This document shows positions 1 to 10,786 of a stretch of 64,000 bases of DNA, in pieces. The notes beneath the pieces are model-generated. The model was not told the DNA's origin, made no database searches, and was given only the letters and a program-made list of their open reading frames with translations. Origin of the DNA: Acidobacteriota bacterium (GTDB taxonomy: Bacteria > Acidobacteriota > Blastocatellia > RBC074). The stretch covers positions 62,001-126,000 of the forward strand of contig JACPYM010000007.1 in assembly GCA_016196035.1 (NCBI GenBank). Reading direction: 5' to 3'. Position numbers and translations under genes: made by a program. Position 1 is the stretch's first letter. The number at the start of each line of letters is the position of its first letter.

Positions 1-1763
1 CCGATGTGCTGGCGGTGGGCGTCACGAAAACGCGCTGGAATAAACCGGTCGAGCGAGCCACCACGCGCTTCACCGCCTGAGCAGCCAAACATCTGCTCGG
101 CGGCGGGATTGAACAACAGGATGCGTTGCGCGGCATCTACGACGATGACGGCATCCATTGCCGAATTGATCAATCCGGCCAAGCGCGCTTCACTCCCGCG
201 CAAAGCTTCCTCTGCCCGTTTGCGCTCCGTAATGTCCATCCCACCTGCGAGCGCGCCCCGCACTTTGCCTGCCGAATCGTAAAGCGGAGCGGCGTGCATG
301 AGAAGGTGAACGCGCCGCCCATCGCTCAGGACCAGTTCGTACTCTTCATCCTGAACCAGGACCCGTTCATGCGCCGCCCGCTGCATCGGCAATTGCTCGG
401 GTGGAACATCCACGCCAGCGCGCAACGTGCGATAAACGACCGCCTCGCTGGCTGGGGTACTGCGCGAGACATTTCCTCCGGCGGAAGCGCCCAGCAGAGC
501 GTTGGCCACAGGGTTGCCGACGATGTGTTTGCAGTCGGGATCGTCAGACCGCCAGATGGGGGTTGGCATAGTCGCAAACAGCGCTTCTAACTCTTTGGCG
601 CGCGCTCGCTCGCGGGCCTCGCTTGCACGCAACGCTTCCTCCGCCCGCTTGCGCTCGGTGATGTCCATGTTCGTCTCGAGCACGGAGCCGGGCTGCCCTT
701 GCGCGTCGCATTCCAGCACCCAGCAACTGAGCACGGTCACAAGCTGACCGTCCTTGCACGTGTGGATCAGTTCGCCTTGCCAACGGCGGTTGCGGCGCAA
801 GTCGGTGACGATCTCAGGGAGCGGTTTGGGAAAGACGGTTTTGAAGAGCGTGTGCGTGACTTGGCCCAGCGCTTCCTCGCTCGTCCACCCGTAGAGTTCC
901 GCCGCCGCGCGATTCCAGCGCATGATATGGTCTTGCGCGTCGCGCACGATGATGGCATCGAAGCCGGAATCAAGCATCCGGGCCAGTTCAACGAGCAAAG
1001 CGCGTTCTTTTTCGACCTGGCGGCGCTCGGTTATATCGCGGAAGATCAGCACTGCGCCAATGACCTTTCCTTCAGCATCTTTGATGGGCGCGCCGCTGTC
1101 ATCAATTGGGATTTCTGCCCCATCCCGTGCGATCAGCAGCGTGTGATTTGCCAGGCCGACAATGATGCTTTCCTGCATCGCCCGCAGCGCCGGATTCTCG
1201 ACCGGCTGGCGCGTTTCTTCGTTGATGATGTGGAAGACCTTTTCTAACGGTAGGCCCGCCGCCTCAGTGTTTTGCCAGCCAGTCAACGTTTCCGCCACCG
1301 GGTTCATAAACGTCACCTGGCCGTGGGCGTCAGTGGCAATCACCGCATCCCCGATGCTGCTGAGGGTGACGCGGTAGCGTTCGCGTTGTTCCCGCTCTCG
1401 GGCTTCACTCGCTTCGGTTTTCCGGCGCGCCCGATGCAGGCTTTCGGCCAGCCAACAGTTGAACACACCCGCCAGCGTAAAAATGATCAATTGTGCTGGT
1501 GCCGTCGGCTCTGTCACCACGAATGAAAATTGCGGCGGAAGAAAGACGTACCAGGTCGTGATGGCGCTGAGCACGGTCGCCAGCAGCCCTGGCCCCATCC
1601 CGCCAAACCACGCACACAGGACAACCGTCGGTAAATAAATAATGAACGGCGCTCTGAGTTCAAGGATTGGGTCGAGCGCAAACCGCAAGAGCGTGGCGAG
1701 CGTTACCGCCACGATCGTAAAGGCATAGCGCGTTACAAACGTAGGATTACGGGAGAAGATCAT
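1..1763 (-). CDS. Membrane sensor protein, DUF4118 plus four PAS domains (3' end outside window)
   Basis: The minus-strand frame stays open from an ATG at 1763 to the window edge, giving about 587 codons without the C-terminus. AGGAGG lies just upstream of the ATG. Residues 1-115 form several hydrophobic segments with the KdpD-like DUF4118 look ([20 protein letters not shown]). PAS/PAC units follow, each closing with a linker of the [12 protein letters not shown] or [12 protein letters not shown] type and separated by short coiled-coil segments. A histidine kinase or diguanylate cyclase output is expected beyond position 1 but cannot be seen. This is probably a membrane sensor of redox state or small ligands. 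The domain reading is firm; the output is unknown. Confidence 0.85.
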   Translation of the reverse strand, partial: MIFSRNPTFVTRYAFTIVAVTLATLLRFALDPILELRAPFIIYLPTVVLCAWFGGMGPGLLATVLSAITTWYVFLPPQFSFVVTEPTAPAQLIIFTLAGVFNCWLAESLHRARRKTEASEAREREQRERYRVTLSSIGDAVIATDAHGQVTFMNPVAETLTGWQNTEAAGLPLEKVFHIINEETRQPVENPALRAMQESIIVGLANHTLLIARDGAEIPIDDSGAPIKDAEGKVIGAVLIFRDITERRQVEKERALLVELARMLDSGFDAIIVRDAQDHIMRWNRAAAELYGWTSEEALGQVTHTLFKTVFPKPLPEIVTDLRRNRRWQGELIHTCKDGQLVTVLSCWVLECDAQGQPGSVLETNMDITERKRAEEALRASEARERARAKELEALFATMPTPIWRSDDPDCKHIVGNPVANALLGASAGGNVSRSTPASEAVVYRTLRAGVDVPPEQLPMQRAAHERVLVQDEEYELVLSDGRRVHLLMHAAPLYDSAGKVRGALAGGMDITERKRAEEALRGSEARLAGLINSAMDAVIVVDAAQRILLFNPAAEQMFGCSGGEARGGSLDRFIPARFRDAHRQHI

Positions 1764-1843
1764 TTCGCCTCCTGAGTTGTTTGGATGAGTGGGTGACCGG
1801 CGAACTTTATCATAGGCACAGCGGAAGATTAAGAAAGGGGACT

Positions 1844-2021
1844 TAGATCAGTTTGCAATTGCGTGTACGGGCAGCGTGGGGGGTGCGGTACCGCGCGCGT
1901 GAGCAAGCGGAGGCGCTGCCCTGCTGCCAATTCGCCTCACTTGACGCGCCGCTTGCTCACGCGCGCGGTACCGCACCGCCGTTCAGTGGTTTTCCCGTAC
2001 ACGGAAGTGAAAACCGATCTA
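1844..2021. repeat. MITE-like palindromic element, family A copy 1
   Basis: Two nested inverted repeats fill most of the gap between the sensor gene and the next gene. The outer arms start TTAGATCAGTTT and end AAAACCGATCTA, each bounded by TA. The inner arms (1885-1910 and 1949-1974) carry GGTACCGCGCGCGTGAGC and its complement. A full second copy lies at 16030-16197 and an inner-arm-only copy at 4126-4210. Terminal inverted repeats with flanking TA suggest a non-autonomous element moved by an IS630/Tc1-type transposase, which is inference. Apart from the SD of the next gene, I see nothing else in 1764-2175. Confidence 0.75.
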
Positions 2022-2175
2022 GGACGCTGAGGCCGTTGCCATAACCAAAGTGAAACACGTCGTTGCCGCCGCCCCGCTTGCTTGTTTTGCTCGCCCTGAT
2101 GTTGTAGAAAGTCTGCACCCCTTTCGGAAATCCCCTGACGCAACCGCTGTGTAGAAATAGCAGAAGGAGACAATA

Positions 2176-3243
2176 ATGAAAGTGAGTTCCCGCCTTTTTA
2201 TCCACGCGCTCGCCGCCGTGGCGCTGTGCGTTTTCAACTTGCAAGCACAAACCCGAACCACCAGTTCCGGCCAGGCACGTCCGACCGTTCGTACCAACGA
2301 TCCCGCGACCTATCGCTATCCCTGGGAACACGGCTATCGCGCGGGTTACGAAGACGGTTACGTCAAGGGCAAGAGCGATTTCAACGACGCCAGCCCGCGC
2401 AATGCGCAAAGCAGCGAAGCCTATCGCCGTGCCGACCGGGGCTACGCGGAAAGAATGGGACGTCTGGCCGAGTTTCAGGACGCCTACCAAATCGGCTTTG
2501 AATTAGGCTATGACGATGGCTATTTCGGGCGCGGTTACACGGTGGCCATCCCGCCGAATCTAGGCAAAGTCGTGGCTGCCGATGTGGCGGCCAGCGCGGA
2601 AACGACACCCGCGCCGCCCACGCCCGCGCCCAGCAATCGCACGCGGACGGCGGATGCCACGCCCGCGCCGCGCCAGGATGACCGTCGCCCAGCCAGTGCG
2701 CGCGACCGCATCGTGGTGCGCGACGGCGTCGAGATGAAAGTCCGGCTGCAAACGCCGATCAGCACCAAAACCAACCGCGAAGGCGACCAATTCACCGCCG
2801 TCGTGCTCGATCCGTCCGAATACGCCGACGCCACCGTCACCGGCCACATCGCCAAACTCAACAAGTCGGGCAAGCTGTCCGGCAAGACCGAACTGTCACT
2901 GACGTTCGATTCGATTGAAATGCCCAACGGCCAGCGCGGACGCTTTGCCGCGCAGGTCGAACGCGTTTATGAAAGCGAACAGGTCAAAACCGTTGACGAA
3001 GAGGGCAATGTCGAAACCGGCAGCCGCACCAAAGACACCGCCGTGCGCACCGGCGGCGGCGCAGTGCTCGGCGCAATCCTTGGCGGCGTCATCGGCGGTG
3101 GTAAAGGCGCAGCCATCGGCGCCGCTGTCGGCGCGGGCGCGGGCGCAGGCTCCGTGATTTATCAAGGCAGCAAAGACCTGCAACTCGACCCCGGCACAGA
3201 GATGCTGATTCGCACGGCGGCCCCGGCGCAATCACGCGACTAA
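2176..3243 (+). CDS. Exported protein with glycine-zipper segment, function unknown
   Basis: The ATG follows GAAGGAG. Residues 1-24 are a signal peptide ending near LQAQ. Residues 50-120 carry YxxGYxxG-type tyrosine/glycine repeats ([29 protein letters not shown]). A Pro/Thr/Ala-rich linker follows, then a beta-rich domain of about 100 residues (VKVRL-like, [13 protein letters not shown]). Near residues 295-330 is a glycine zipper of GxxxG repeats, as in envelope proteins that insert into or span the outer membrane. It stands alone, followed at once by a palindromic repeat. An envelope role is inferred from signal peptide and zipper; I do not recognise a named family. Confidence 0.75.
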   Translation: MKVSSRLFIHALAAVALCVFNLQAQTRTTSSGQARPTVRTNDPATYRYPWEHGYRAGYEDGYVKGKSDFNDASPRNAQSSEAYRRADRGYAERMGRLAEFQDAYQIGFELGYDDGYFGRGYTVAIPPNLGKVVAADVAASAETTPAPPTPAPSNRTRTADATPAPRQDDRRPASARDRIVVRDGVEMKVRLQTPISTKTNREGDQFTAVVLDPSEYADATVTGHIAKLNKSGKLSGKTELSLTFDSIEMPNGQRGRFAAQVERVYESEQVKTVDEEGNVETGSRTKDTAVRTGGGAVLGAILGGVIGGGKGAAIGAAVGAGAGAGSVIYQGSKDLQLDPGTEMLIRTAAPAQSRD

Positions 3244-3320
3244 CCGATTGCGGATTTGGGATTGCGGATTGCGGATTCATCCTCCCAATCCACAATCCAC
3301 AATCCGCAATCCGCAATCGA
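3244..3320. repeat. Palindrome with 7-bp tandem arms (GATTGCG type)
   Basis: The left arm is a run of heptamers (GATTGCG, GATTTGG, GATTGCG, GATTGCG) and the right arm is the complementary run (CAATCCA twice, CAATCCG twice). The element begins directly after the TAA at 3241-3243 and ends directly before the ATG at 3321, so it occupies the whole spacer between two genes. Confidence 0.8.
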
Positions 3321-4112
3321 ATGATTACCCTGCTCACCGATTTCGGCACGACCGATTATTTCGTGCCCGCCGTCAAAGGCGTCATCCTCACGCTTCAGCC
3401 AAGCGCCCAACTGATTGACCTGACGCATGACATTCCCGCCCAGGACATTCAGCACGCCGCCTTCACGCTCGGCGCGTGTTACCGCAACTTTCCGCCCGGC
3501 ACGATTCACCTCGCTGTGGTTGACCCCGGCGTAGGCTCCGCCCGTCGTCCCCTCGTCGTCGCAGCCGGACAGTATTTTTTTGTCGGCCCCGACAACGGGC
3601 TTTTCAGTTTTGTCTACGCCCGCGAACCGGAAGTGCGCGTCTATCACGCCGCTCGTCCCGAATTTCACCGCCCGCAACCGAGCGCCACCTTTCACGGACG
3701 CGACGTCTTTGCCCCGCTGGTCGCCTGGCTCGCGCGCGGCATTCATCCCACTTCGTTCGGGCCGGAGATCAGCGATTACGTCCGCCTTGCCATTCCGCAA
3801 CCACAAGCCGACGCGGACGCCAACACGATTAGTGGCGAGATCATCCACATTGACCGCTTCGGCAACTGCCTCACGAACTTCACTGAAAGCGAATTGCCGC
3901 TCACTTCCGCACTCTGCCCGCCGCCGCCTATGTTTAGCATCGGCGAGCACGCGGTCACCCAATTCGGCACGCACTTCGCGCAAGCCGCGCAGCCGGAGCA
4001 ACTGTTCGCGTATTTGGGCAGTGCGGGGTATTGGGAAGTGGCGTTGTGGTGCGGGTCAGCGGCAGCGAGAGGTGGGATTGTACGGGGGGCGAAGGTGAAA
4101 CTGATTTGGTGA
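3321..4112 (+). CDS. S-adenosyl-L-methionine hydrolase / hydroxide adenosyltransferase (DUF62)
   Basis: Family members use an activated water or hydroxide to split SAM into adenosine and methionine; related chlorinases and fluorinases use halides. The N-terminus ITLLTDFGTTDYFV, the VDPGVGSARRPLVV segment, FVGPDNGLF and the HGRDVFAPLVAWLA motif are typical, and the C-terminal beta-barrel domain contains IDRFGNCLTN. At 263 residues the length is normal. The ATG is preceded directly by the 3244-3320 repeat and has no recognisable SD, so initiation may be weak, leaderless or coupled. The physiological role of this family in most bacteria is unsettled. Confidence 0.88.
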   Translation: MITLLTDFGTTDYFVPAVKGVILTLQPSAQLIDLTHDIPAQDIQHAAFTLGACYRNFPPGTIHLAVVDPGVGSARRPLVVAAGQYFFVGPDNGLFSFVYAREPEVRVYHAARPEFHRPQPSATFHGRDVFAPLVAWLARGIHPTSFGPEISDYVRLAIPQPQADADANTISGEIIHIDRFGNCLTNFTESELPLTSALCPPPPMFSIGEHAVTQFGTHFAQAAQPEQLFAYLGSAGYWEVALWCGSAAARGGIVRGAKVKLIW

Positions 4113-4125
4113 ATGACGGCGATGA

Positions 4126-4210
4126 ACCGCGCGCGTAAGCAAGCGGCAGTCGGCAACTCAGGCACAATGCGCGCCAGGCGACGGCTCCGCTTGCGCGCGC
4201 GCGCGGTACC
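4126..4210. repeat. Palindromic repeat, family A copy 2 (inner arms only)
   Basis: Arms ACCGCGCGCGTAAGC at 4126 and a complementary GCGCGCGCGCGGT ending at 4208 enclose about 40 bp. This is the inner hairpin of the element at 1844-2021. The outer TA-bounded termini are missing, so it is a decayed or shorter variant. Confidence 0.65.
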
Positions 4211-4225
4211 GTACCAGCGAGGCCG

Positions 4226-4498
4226 TCAGCGCCGCTTTTCAATGACGGTTTCCAGCAACGGTTGGTCTTGCGCTTGAAGCGGCGGAAAAGTGAGCGGCGG
4301 CAGCGGCGCATCAGCTTCGACAAATACGTCTGCGTCCGGCACGGGCACCCGTTTGGGCGGCAGCGTCACGACGATGCGATTTTCCGCCTCTTGCCGTTGG
4401 CGCAAGTCGGCCACCATGGCGTGAATGTCATAGTTGAATTGCGCCGCCCACTCTTCACGAATTTTGTGCAGTTCCTCAAGGATTGGGTCTTCCAGCAT
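4226..4498 (-). CDS. Small PIN-toxin partner protein, copy 1
   Basis: This is a 90-residue protein whose first half (DPILEELHKIREEWAAQFNYD, then VADLRQRQ) closely matches the partner protein at 6194-6394. In both places the gene follows a PIN-domain gene on the same strand. The C-terminal half is longer here and Pro/Val rich. By position it is probably the antitoxin or an accessory factor of a VapC-like toxin, although the toxin-first order is the reverse of most type II modules. Here the toxin is only a 3' remnant, so this copy is likely an orphan. Confidence 0.65.
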   Translation of the reverse strand: MLEDPILEELHKIREEWAAQFNYDIHAMVADLRQRQEAENRIVVTLPPKRVPVPDADVFVEADAPLPPLTFPPLQAQDQPLLETVIEKRR

Positions 4499-4501
4499 TT
4501 C

Positions 4502-4640
4502 TCACACTCCAAATTCTTCCGGCGTGCCGATGGCCGGAGGTTGATAACCTGCGGCGCGGCAGCTTTGCTCAATCGCGCCGCGCATCGTCAGGTTGGCGAT
4601 GTGCTTGCAGTTCCAGGTCAACAAATAGAGCACCCGGAGT
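4502..4640 (-). pseudogene. 3' remnant of a PIN-domain (VapC-like) toxin gene
   Basis: The minus-strand frame ending in TGA at 4502-4504 reads LYLLTWNCKHIAN, then CRAAGYQPPAIGTPEEFGV. This aligns with the C-terminus of the intact PIN protein at 6391-6864 (DYLLSWNCKHIAN, then FRATGYEPSVICTPEELGEIL). Upstream of about 4640 the similarity stops and no start or N-terminal PIN motif is found, so roughly the first two thirds are missing. Three bases separate its stop from the ATG of the partner gene at 4498. It is the decayed half of a duplicated toxin module. Confidence 0.7.
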
Positions 4641-4724
4641 GGCGTCCCCCGCTTGCGCCGCCTCGCTCACACGAAGGCGGCGGAAGAGCAATGGATCAGC
4701 CCGATCCAAAATTCTCAAAAAATT

Positions 4725-6038
4725 TCATGCGCTTCGCGCATAGTTAAAAGGGTAAAGAGGGTAAAAGGGCAAAGGGCTACGGAGTCCTCGAACCGGACAC
4801 AACACGAAAGCCGATAAAGAGGCCGCGGTGGCCGGGCGTATTATTGAGACGATAGGCCGAGCGGCAGTACCTTGAATTGAAGTGCTCCAGGAACCGCCGC
4901 GCAGCACCCGGCGACTTGAGTCTCCGCCACTCAACCAAGCTGAGCCATCCGCCGGCGCGTCCTTGTAATCACTATGCCAAACATCTTCGCACCATTCCCA
5001 CACATTGCCGTGCATATCGTAAAGCCCAAACTTGTTCGCCTGTTTCTGCCCGACCGGATGCGTCGTGCTGCCAGCGTTCTTGCCATACCAAGCCATCGCC
5101 TCCAACTCACCCGCGTAATCGCCCGTCGTGCCCGCGCGGCAAGCGTATTCCCATTCAGCTTCGCTCGGCAGCCAATACGTTTTGCCCGTCAACTCGCTCA
5201 GCTTTTTGCAGAAGGCTTGCGCATCTTCCCACGAAACCAGTTCAACCGGACGCTTGAGATCGCCTGTGAAGTGGGACGGATTGCTGCCCAGCACAGCCTG
5301 CCATTGCGCCTGTGTCACTGCGAACTTGCCGCAATAAAACGCGGGCACAATGACTTCGTGCTGCGGCCTTTCGTTGTCATAGCCCGTGTTCTTTGGCGAA
5401 CCCATCAGGAATTTGCCACCGGGCACGAGCAGCATTTCAAGCGGCACACCGTTGAGGTTTTCGCTGAATTGGGGGGCAAGCACCGCTTCATTGAGAAGTA
5501 TAGCGGGCGAGGGCATCGAAGCACTTAAATGTGCTGGGTGTGGCCGCACTCTTGGGGAAGGCTCAACACGCGGCGCGGGCGTGGGCTGTTGAGGCGGCTG
5601 TGGCTGTGCTGGTGGCTGCGGGGACGGCTTTCCAAGCTTCCGTAAGCCAACCTCAAACGCGCCCAGCAAATCCTCCCAGCCATAATCCTCAAACAAATCC
5701 ACCCATTGCAGGTGCTCCAAAATGTCCGGCACCACGCAATCATCCAGCCGCGCCGGGATCAGGTAAACGTCGTCTTCGAATTTGTCCTGCGCCTGTTCAA
5801 GCGCCTGTTTGATCTCGCGCCGCAAAAAGCCGCGCTTGTTGATCGAAGTTTCCGACAGACACACCAGCACGAAATCGGAGCCTTTGAGCGCGCGTTTGAG
5901 CACCGGTTCCCACTGCTGGCCCGGCACGATATGTTCGCGGTCGAGCCAGGGTTCAAACCCCGCGTCTTTCAAACGCTGATGCAAAGCCTTGACTCGCGTC
6001 GAGTCTTCGCGGGCATAGCTGATGAAGATTTGCGCCAT
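4725..6038 (-). CDS. TIR-domain protein fused to a formylglycine-generating-enzyme-like domain; 3' end frameshifted
   Basis: Residues 1-140 are a TIR domain (IFISYAREDSTRVKALHQRL, then LVCLSETS). Glu75 in FLRREIKQAL sits where NADase-type TIRs keep the catalytic Glu. A Pro/Gln-rich linker leads to an FGE-sulfatase (SUMF1-like) domain from about residue 195 (LVPGGKFLMGS, WLPSEAEWEYACRAG, DMHGNVWEWCEDVW, RVLRGGSW). After GGSW the frame is lost. The expected ending (YCRSAYRLNNTPGHRG, then IGFRVVSG) lies in another frame and ends at a TAG at 4777-4779, whereas the shifted frame runs to 4725. Bacterial TIR proteins often deplete NAD+ in defence or signalling. It lies between two PIN modules on the same strand. 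Confidence 0.8.
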   Translation of the reverse strand: MAQIFISYAREDSTRVKALHQRLKDAGFEPWLDREHIVPGQQWEPVLKRALKGSDFVLVCLSETSINKRGFLRREIKQALEQAQDKFEDDVYLIPARLDDCVVPDILEHLQWVDLFEDYGWEDLLGAFEVGLRKLGKPSPQPPAQPQPPQQPTPAPRVEPSPRVRPHPAHLSASMPSPAILLNEAVLAPQFSENLNGVPLEMLLVPGGKFLMGSPKNTGYDNERPQHEVIVPAFYCGKFAVTQAQWQAVLGSNPSHFTGDLKRPVELVSWEDAQAFCKKLSELTGKTYWLPSEAEWEYACRAGTTGDYAGELEAMAWYGKNAGSTTHPVGQKQANKFGLYDMHGNVWEWCEDVWHSDYKDAPADGSAWLSGGDSSRRVLRGGSWSTSIQGTAARPIVSIIRPATAASLSAFVLCPVRGLRSPLPFYPLYPFNYARSA

Positions 6039-6193
6039 CGAGGGATACCTGAAGTTGCATTGAAGGGTTGCGGCTCAGCGTTGGGGCTTGTTGCAGCGGA
6101 CTGAGCGCGCACTATCTAACCGATGTGCGCGTGGCAGCGCAAGCCTGCCAGACGCAAGCTTGGCCGAAGCTGACAAAGTGGTTCCACCGCCCG

Positions 6194-6394
6194 TTAGGCC
6201 GCGCGTTGACTGTTGGCAACTTCTGCCGGTTCGTCAACGGGGATGCGTTGTGGCGCAAACGAGACGACGGGGCGGTCTTCAGTTTTTTCCTGCGCTTGCA
6301 GATCAGCCACGATGGCTTGCAGGTCGTAATTGAATTTGGCGGCCAGTTGGTCGCGGATTTGGTGCAACTCTTCAATGATCGGATCGGTCGTCAT
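6194..6394 (-). CDS. Small PIN-toxin partner protein, copy 2
   Basis: This 66-residue protein begins MTTDPIIEELHQIRDQLA, continues KFNYDLQAIVADLQAQE and has a short Pro/Val-rich tail. It overlaps the upstream PIN gene by ATGA (stop at 6391, start at 6394), so the two are translationally coupled. It is a paralogue of 4226-4498. Small proteins of this type commonly sit downstream of PIN-domain genes. An antitoxin role is inferred from this linkage; no DNA-binding motif is obvious. Confidence 0.7.
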   Translation of the reverse strand: MTTDPIIEELHQIRDQLAAKFNYDLQAIVADLQAQEKTEDRPVVSFAPQRIPVDEPAEVANSQRAA

Positions 6395-6864
6395 AGTATT
6401 TCTCCTAATTCTTCAGGTGTGCAGATGACTGACGGCTCATAGCCAGTAGCGCGAAAGATGCGCTCAACCATACGCCGCACGTGCGCATTGGCGATGTGTT
6501 TGCAATTCCAAGATAGCAAATAATCAATCCCGTTGGCCGTTGCTACGGCAATATGCAAGGCGTCACGTTGCGCTTTCACCGGCAAGGCTCCGCGTTTAAG
6601 TAGCTCATCCGCCAGCGCGTGCGCTTCATTCGTCACTTTCAGCAAGGACAGTCCGGCCAGTGCCTGCATCCGTTTGGCAATCTCGCCAGGATCACCTAAG
6701 CGCGCTTCTTGCAACACGACTTCTGAAATAAACAGGTCATATTTTTCCCGTTCATTGTCCCACCAGTCATTGGCCAATTGTTGCCGCGCGGCCACAATCA
6801 AATCACGGCTGCGGCGTGCGACCAGGTAGCTGACCATGCTGGTTTCAATGTAGACTTTTGCCAT
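6391..6864 (-). CDS. vapC: PIN-domain ribonuclease, VapC-like toxin
   Basis: A 157-residue PIN domain: VYIETSMVSYL at the N-terminus (Glu replaces the usual first Asp), an acidic residue in VVLQEA, RDALHIAVA and a C-terminal DYLLSWNCKHIAN. PIN toxins cleave tRNA or mRNA with Mg2+/Mn2+ bound by these acidic residues. It is the first gene of a two-gene unit with the overlapping small partner, and a decayed copy of the same unit lies at 4226-4640. The family call is solid. The RNA target and whether it is toxic cannot be read from sequence. Confidence 0.82.
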   Translation of the reverse strand: MAKVYIETSMVSYLVARRSRDLIVAARQQLANDWWDNEREKYDLFISEVVLQEARLGDPGEIAKRMQALAGLSLLKVTNEAHALADELLKRGALPVKAQRDALHIAVATANGIDYLLSWNCKHIANAHVRRMVERIFRATGYEPSVICTPEELGEIL

Positions 6865-6887
6865 TGGCTGTGCTCCTTTTGCGGTGG

Positions 6888-8882
<1,995 letters not shown>

Positions 8883-8922
8883 AGGATTACTCGTGATTAG
8901 TGCAGTACCCGGTCGCTTGAAT

Positions 8923-9042
<120 letters not shown>

Positions 9043-9122
9043 TTGCGCCAGTGACCTCGACAATCCGTGGCCGATGCACATTTTTCGCCATTCAAAGCCA
9101 ATGCTATGATGCCCACCGCGCT

Positions 9123-10739
9123 ATGGAAAATCTCAAGCTTTACACCCGCACGACCTTGCTGACCTCCGCTGTCATGACGGCGGTGTTGGTGGTGGTGGCG
9201 TTCTTTTTTATCACGAAGGCGCGCGCCATCGAGCGGCAGGAGCAGGAGCAGCGTGCGGAGTTATGGGCCACCGTGCTCGCCAATCAAATCGCCATCAACC
9301 CCTCGAAAAAGACGCTGGAATTGCACAGCCGTGTGATTTCCTTCGGGCAAGAGCACGAGCGGCAGATTCGCCAAATTCGGATTTACAGCGCAACCGGACG
9401 TGAGGTCGTCAGCCTCGTGGCTGACGAACCGGAAACCCTGGCGCAAAATGATCTGAACAGTTTGCACCGTGGCGCTTCGCTGGCGCGTCCAAAAGAGAAT
9501 GAGGCGGCGGGTGAACCGCTAATCTATGCCGCCGCGCCCATCTTCAATGAAGACCGCTTTGAAGGCGTCGTCACGCTGACGGCGCGGCGTGACCAATTCT
9601 CGTCGTTGGCGCGCCGTTTGATTACGTTGACGCTGGCCTTGCTGGCGCTGGCGCTGCTTTCGATCACGGCGCTGCTTTACTTTCTGTTCAGCCAGGTGCT
9701 CTATCGCCCGGTGGAAAGTTTGTTGTCGGCCATGACCGAAGCGCGCACAGGCCGCCTGGAGGCCGTCGCCCCCGTGCACGCACACGATGAATTTGGACAG
9801 TTGGCCGTCTCGTTCAATCATTTGCTGGCCCAGTTGCGCGCGATGACGGCGGAGCGCGAGGCCTATCAGAAACAGTTGGAAGAGCGCGTGCACGACGCCA
9901 CCACCGAGTTGGCCGAACGCAACACGCAGCTCGAAGAAGCCAACGCCGCGTTGTTTGAAATCCAGCGCGAACTGACCAAATTCGAGCGTCTGGCCGCGGC
10001 CGGACAGATGGCCGCGCAATTCGCCCACGAAGTCGGCACGCCGCTCAATCTGATTTCGGGCCACGTGCAATTGCTGGCCGCGCGCAAGGGCGACGCCAAA
10101 ACGGCGGAGCGGTTGGAACTGATCGGTTCGCAAATCGCGCGCATCGAGCGCATTGTGCGCAATATGCTCGACGCCACGCGCCGCCCACAGCCACAGTTCG
10201 AAGCGCTTGATCTCAATGCCTTGCTGACTCGCATTTTTGAAATCACCGCGCCGACCCTGGCCGCGCATCAGGTTGAATTGCAGACCGAACTCGCTGAAAC
10301 GTTGCCGTTCGTGCAGGCTGACAACGAACAGTTGCAGCAGGTTTTCATCAATCTGATCAACAATGCGCTCGATGCGATGCCGCAAGGCGGAGAGCTGTGC
10401 TTTCGCACCGCCGTGGTTGATGACTTTGCGCTGGTCAGTTGCCGTGATTCGGGCGAGGGCATTCGCGCCGAGATCAAAGCGCGCGTCTTCGATCCGCTCT
10501 TCACGACCAAATTGCGCGGGCTTGGCACCGGCTTGGGTTTGGCCGTCGCGCAACAAATCGTGCGCGAACACGGCGGCGAAATCACCGTGGAAAGCGAACT
10601 GGGACAAGGCGCGGAATTTCAGTTGCGCCTGCCGTTGGCGGGCATCGAGAATTTAGCTACGCACGAAGCCCAAGAGCATGGAGTTCAGCCTTTAGGCTGT
10701 CTGGGCGCGCTGCCGCGCGCTGAACAAGCTAACGCTTGA
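9123..10739 (+). CDS. Membrane sensor histidine kinase (HAMP, NtrB-type)
   Basis: Residues 1-30 hold the first membrane span, about 150 periplasmic residues follow, then a second span (LITLTLALLALALLSITALL). Next come a HAMP domain, a coiled coil (KQLEERVHDATTELAERN), the H-box FAHEVGTPLN with the phospho-accepting His, and N, G1 and G2 ATP-binding boxes (INLINNALDAMP, DSGEGI, GTGLGLAV). I start at 9123 because this gives a clean membrane anchor. The last 20 or so residues are encoded by the palindromic repeat at 10668-10756, which supplies the stop codon. It is followed by a sigma54-type response regulator, its likely partner. Confidence 0.9.
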   Translation: MENLKLYTRTTLLTSAVMTAVLVVVAFFFITKARAIERQEQEQRAELWATVLANQIAINPSKKTLELHSRVISFGQEHERQIRQIRIYSATGREVVSLVADEPETLAQNDLNSLHRGASLARPKENEAAGEPLIYAAAPIFNEDRFEGVVTLTARRDQFSSLARRLITLTLALLALALLSITALLYFLFSQVLYRPVESLLSAMTEARTGRLEAVAPVHAHDEFGQLAVSFNHLLAQLRAMTAEREAYQKQLEERVHDATTELAERNTQLEEANAALFEIQRELTKFERLAAAGQMAAQFAHEVGTPLNLISGHVQLLAARKGDAKTAERLELIGSQIARIERIVRNMLDATRRPQPQFEALDLNALLTRIFEITAPTLAAHQVELQTELAETLPFVQADNEQLQQVFINLINNALDAMPQGGELCFRTAVVDDFALVSCRDSGEGIRAEIKARVFDPLFTTKLRGLGTGLGLAVAQQIVREHGGEITVESELGQGAEFQLRLPLAGIENLATHEAQEHGVQPLGCLGALPRAEQANA

Positions 10740-10756
10740 ACTCCATGCTCTTGGGC
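10668..10756. repeat. Palindromic repeat, family F, inside the 3' end of the kinase gene
   Basis: The arms GCCCAAGAGCATGGAGTTCA (10668-10687) and its complement (10737-10756) flank about 49 bp. The coding frame of the sensor kinase runs through the element and stops within the right arm at 10739, so the final residues of that protein derive from the repeat. Confidence 0.75.
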
Positions 10757-10786
10757 CGTGTGGCGTGAATTGGCGCAAAGCGGCCT

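Noticed and set aside
1853-2044. Open frame of 63 codons in the first intergenic region
   Set aside because: It lies almost wholly within the MITE-like palindrome and has no SD or protein-like composition.
3240-4001. Long minus-strand open frame opposite the SAM hydrolase gene
   Set aside because: It mirrors codon positions of the conserved plus-strand gene and has no recognisable domain; long antisense frames are common at this GC content. The same holds for 7845-8900 (+), 9519-10607 (-), 12241-13440 (-) and 25707-26960 (-).
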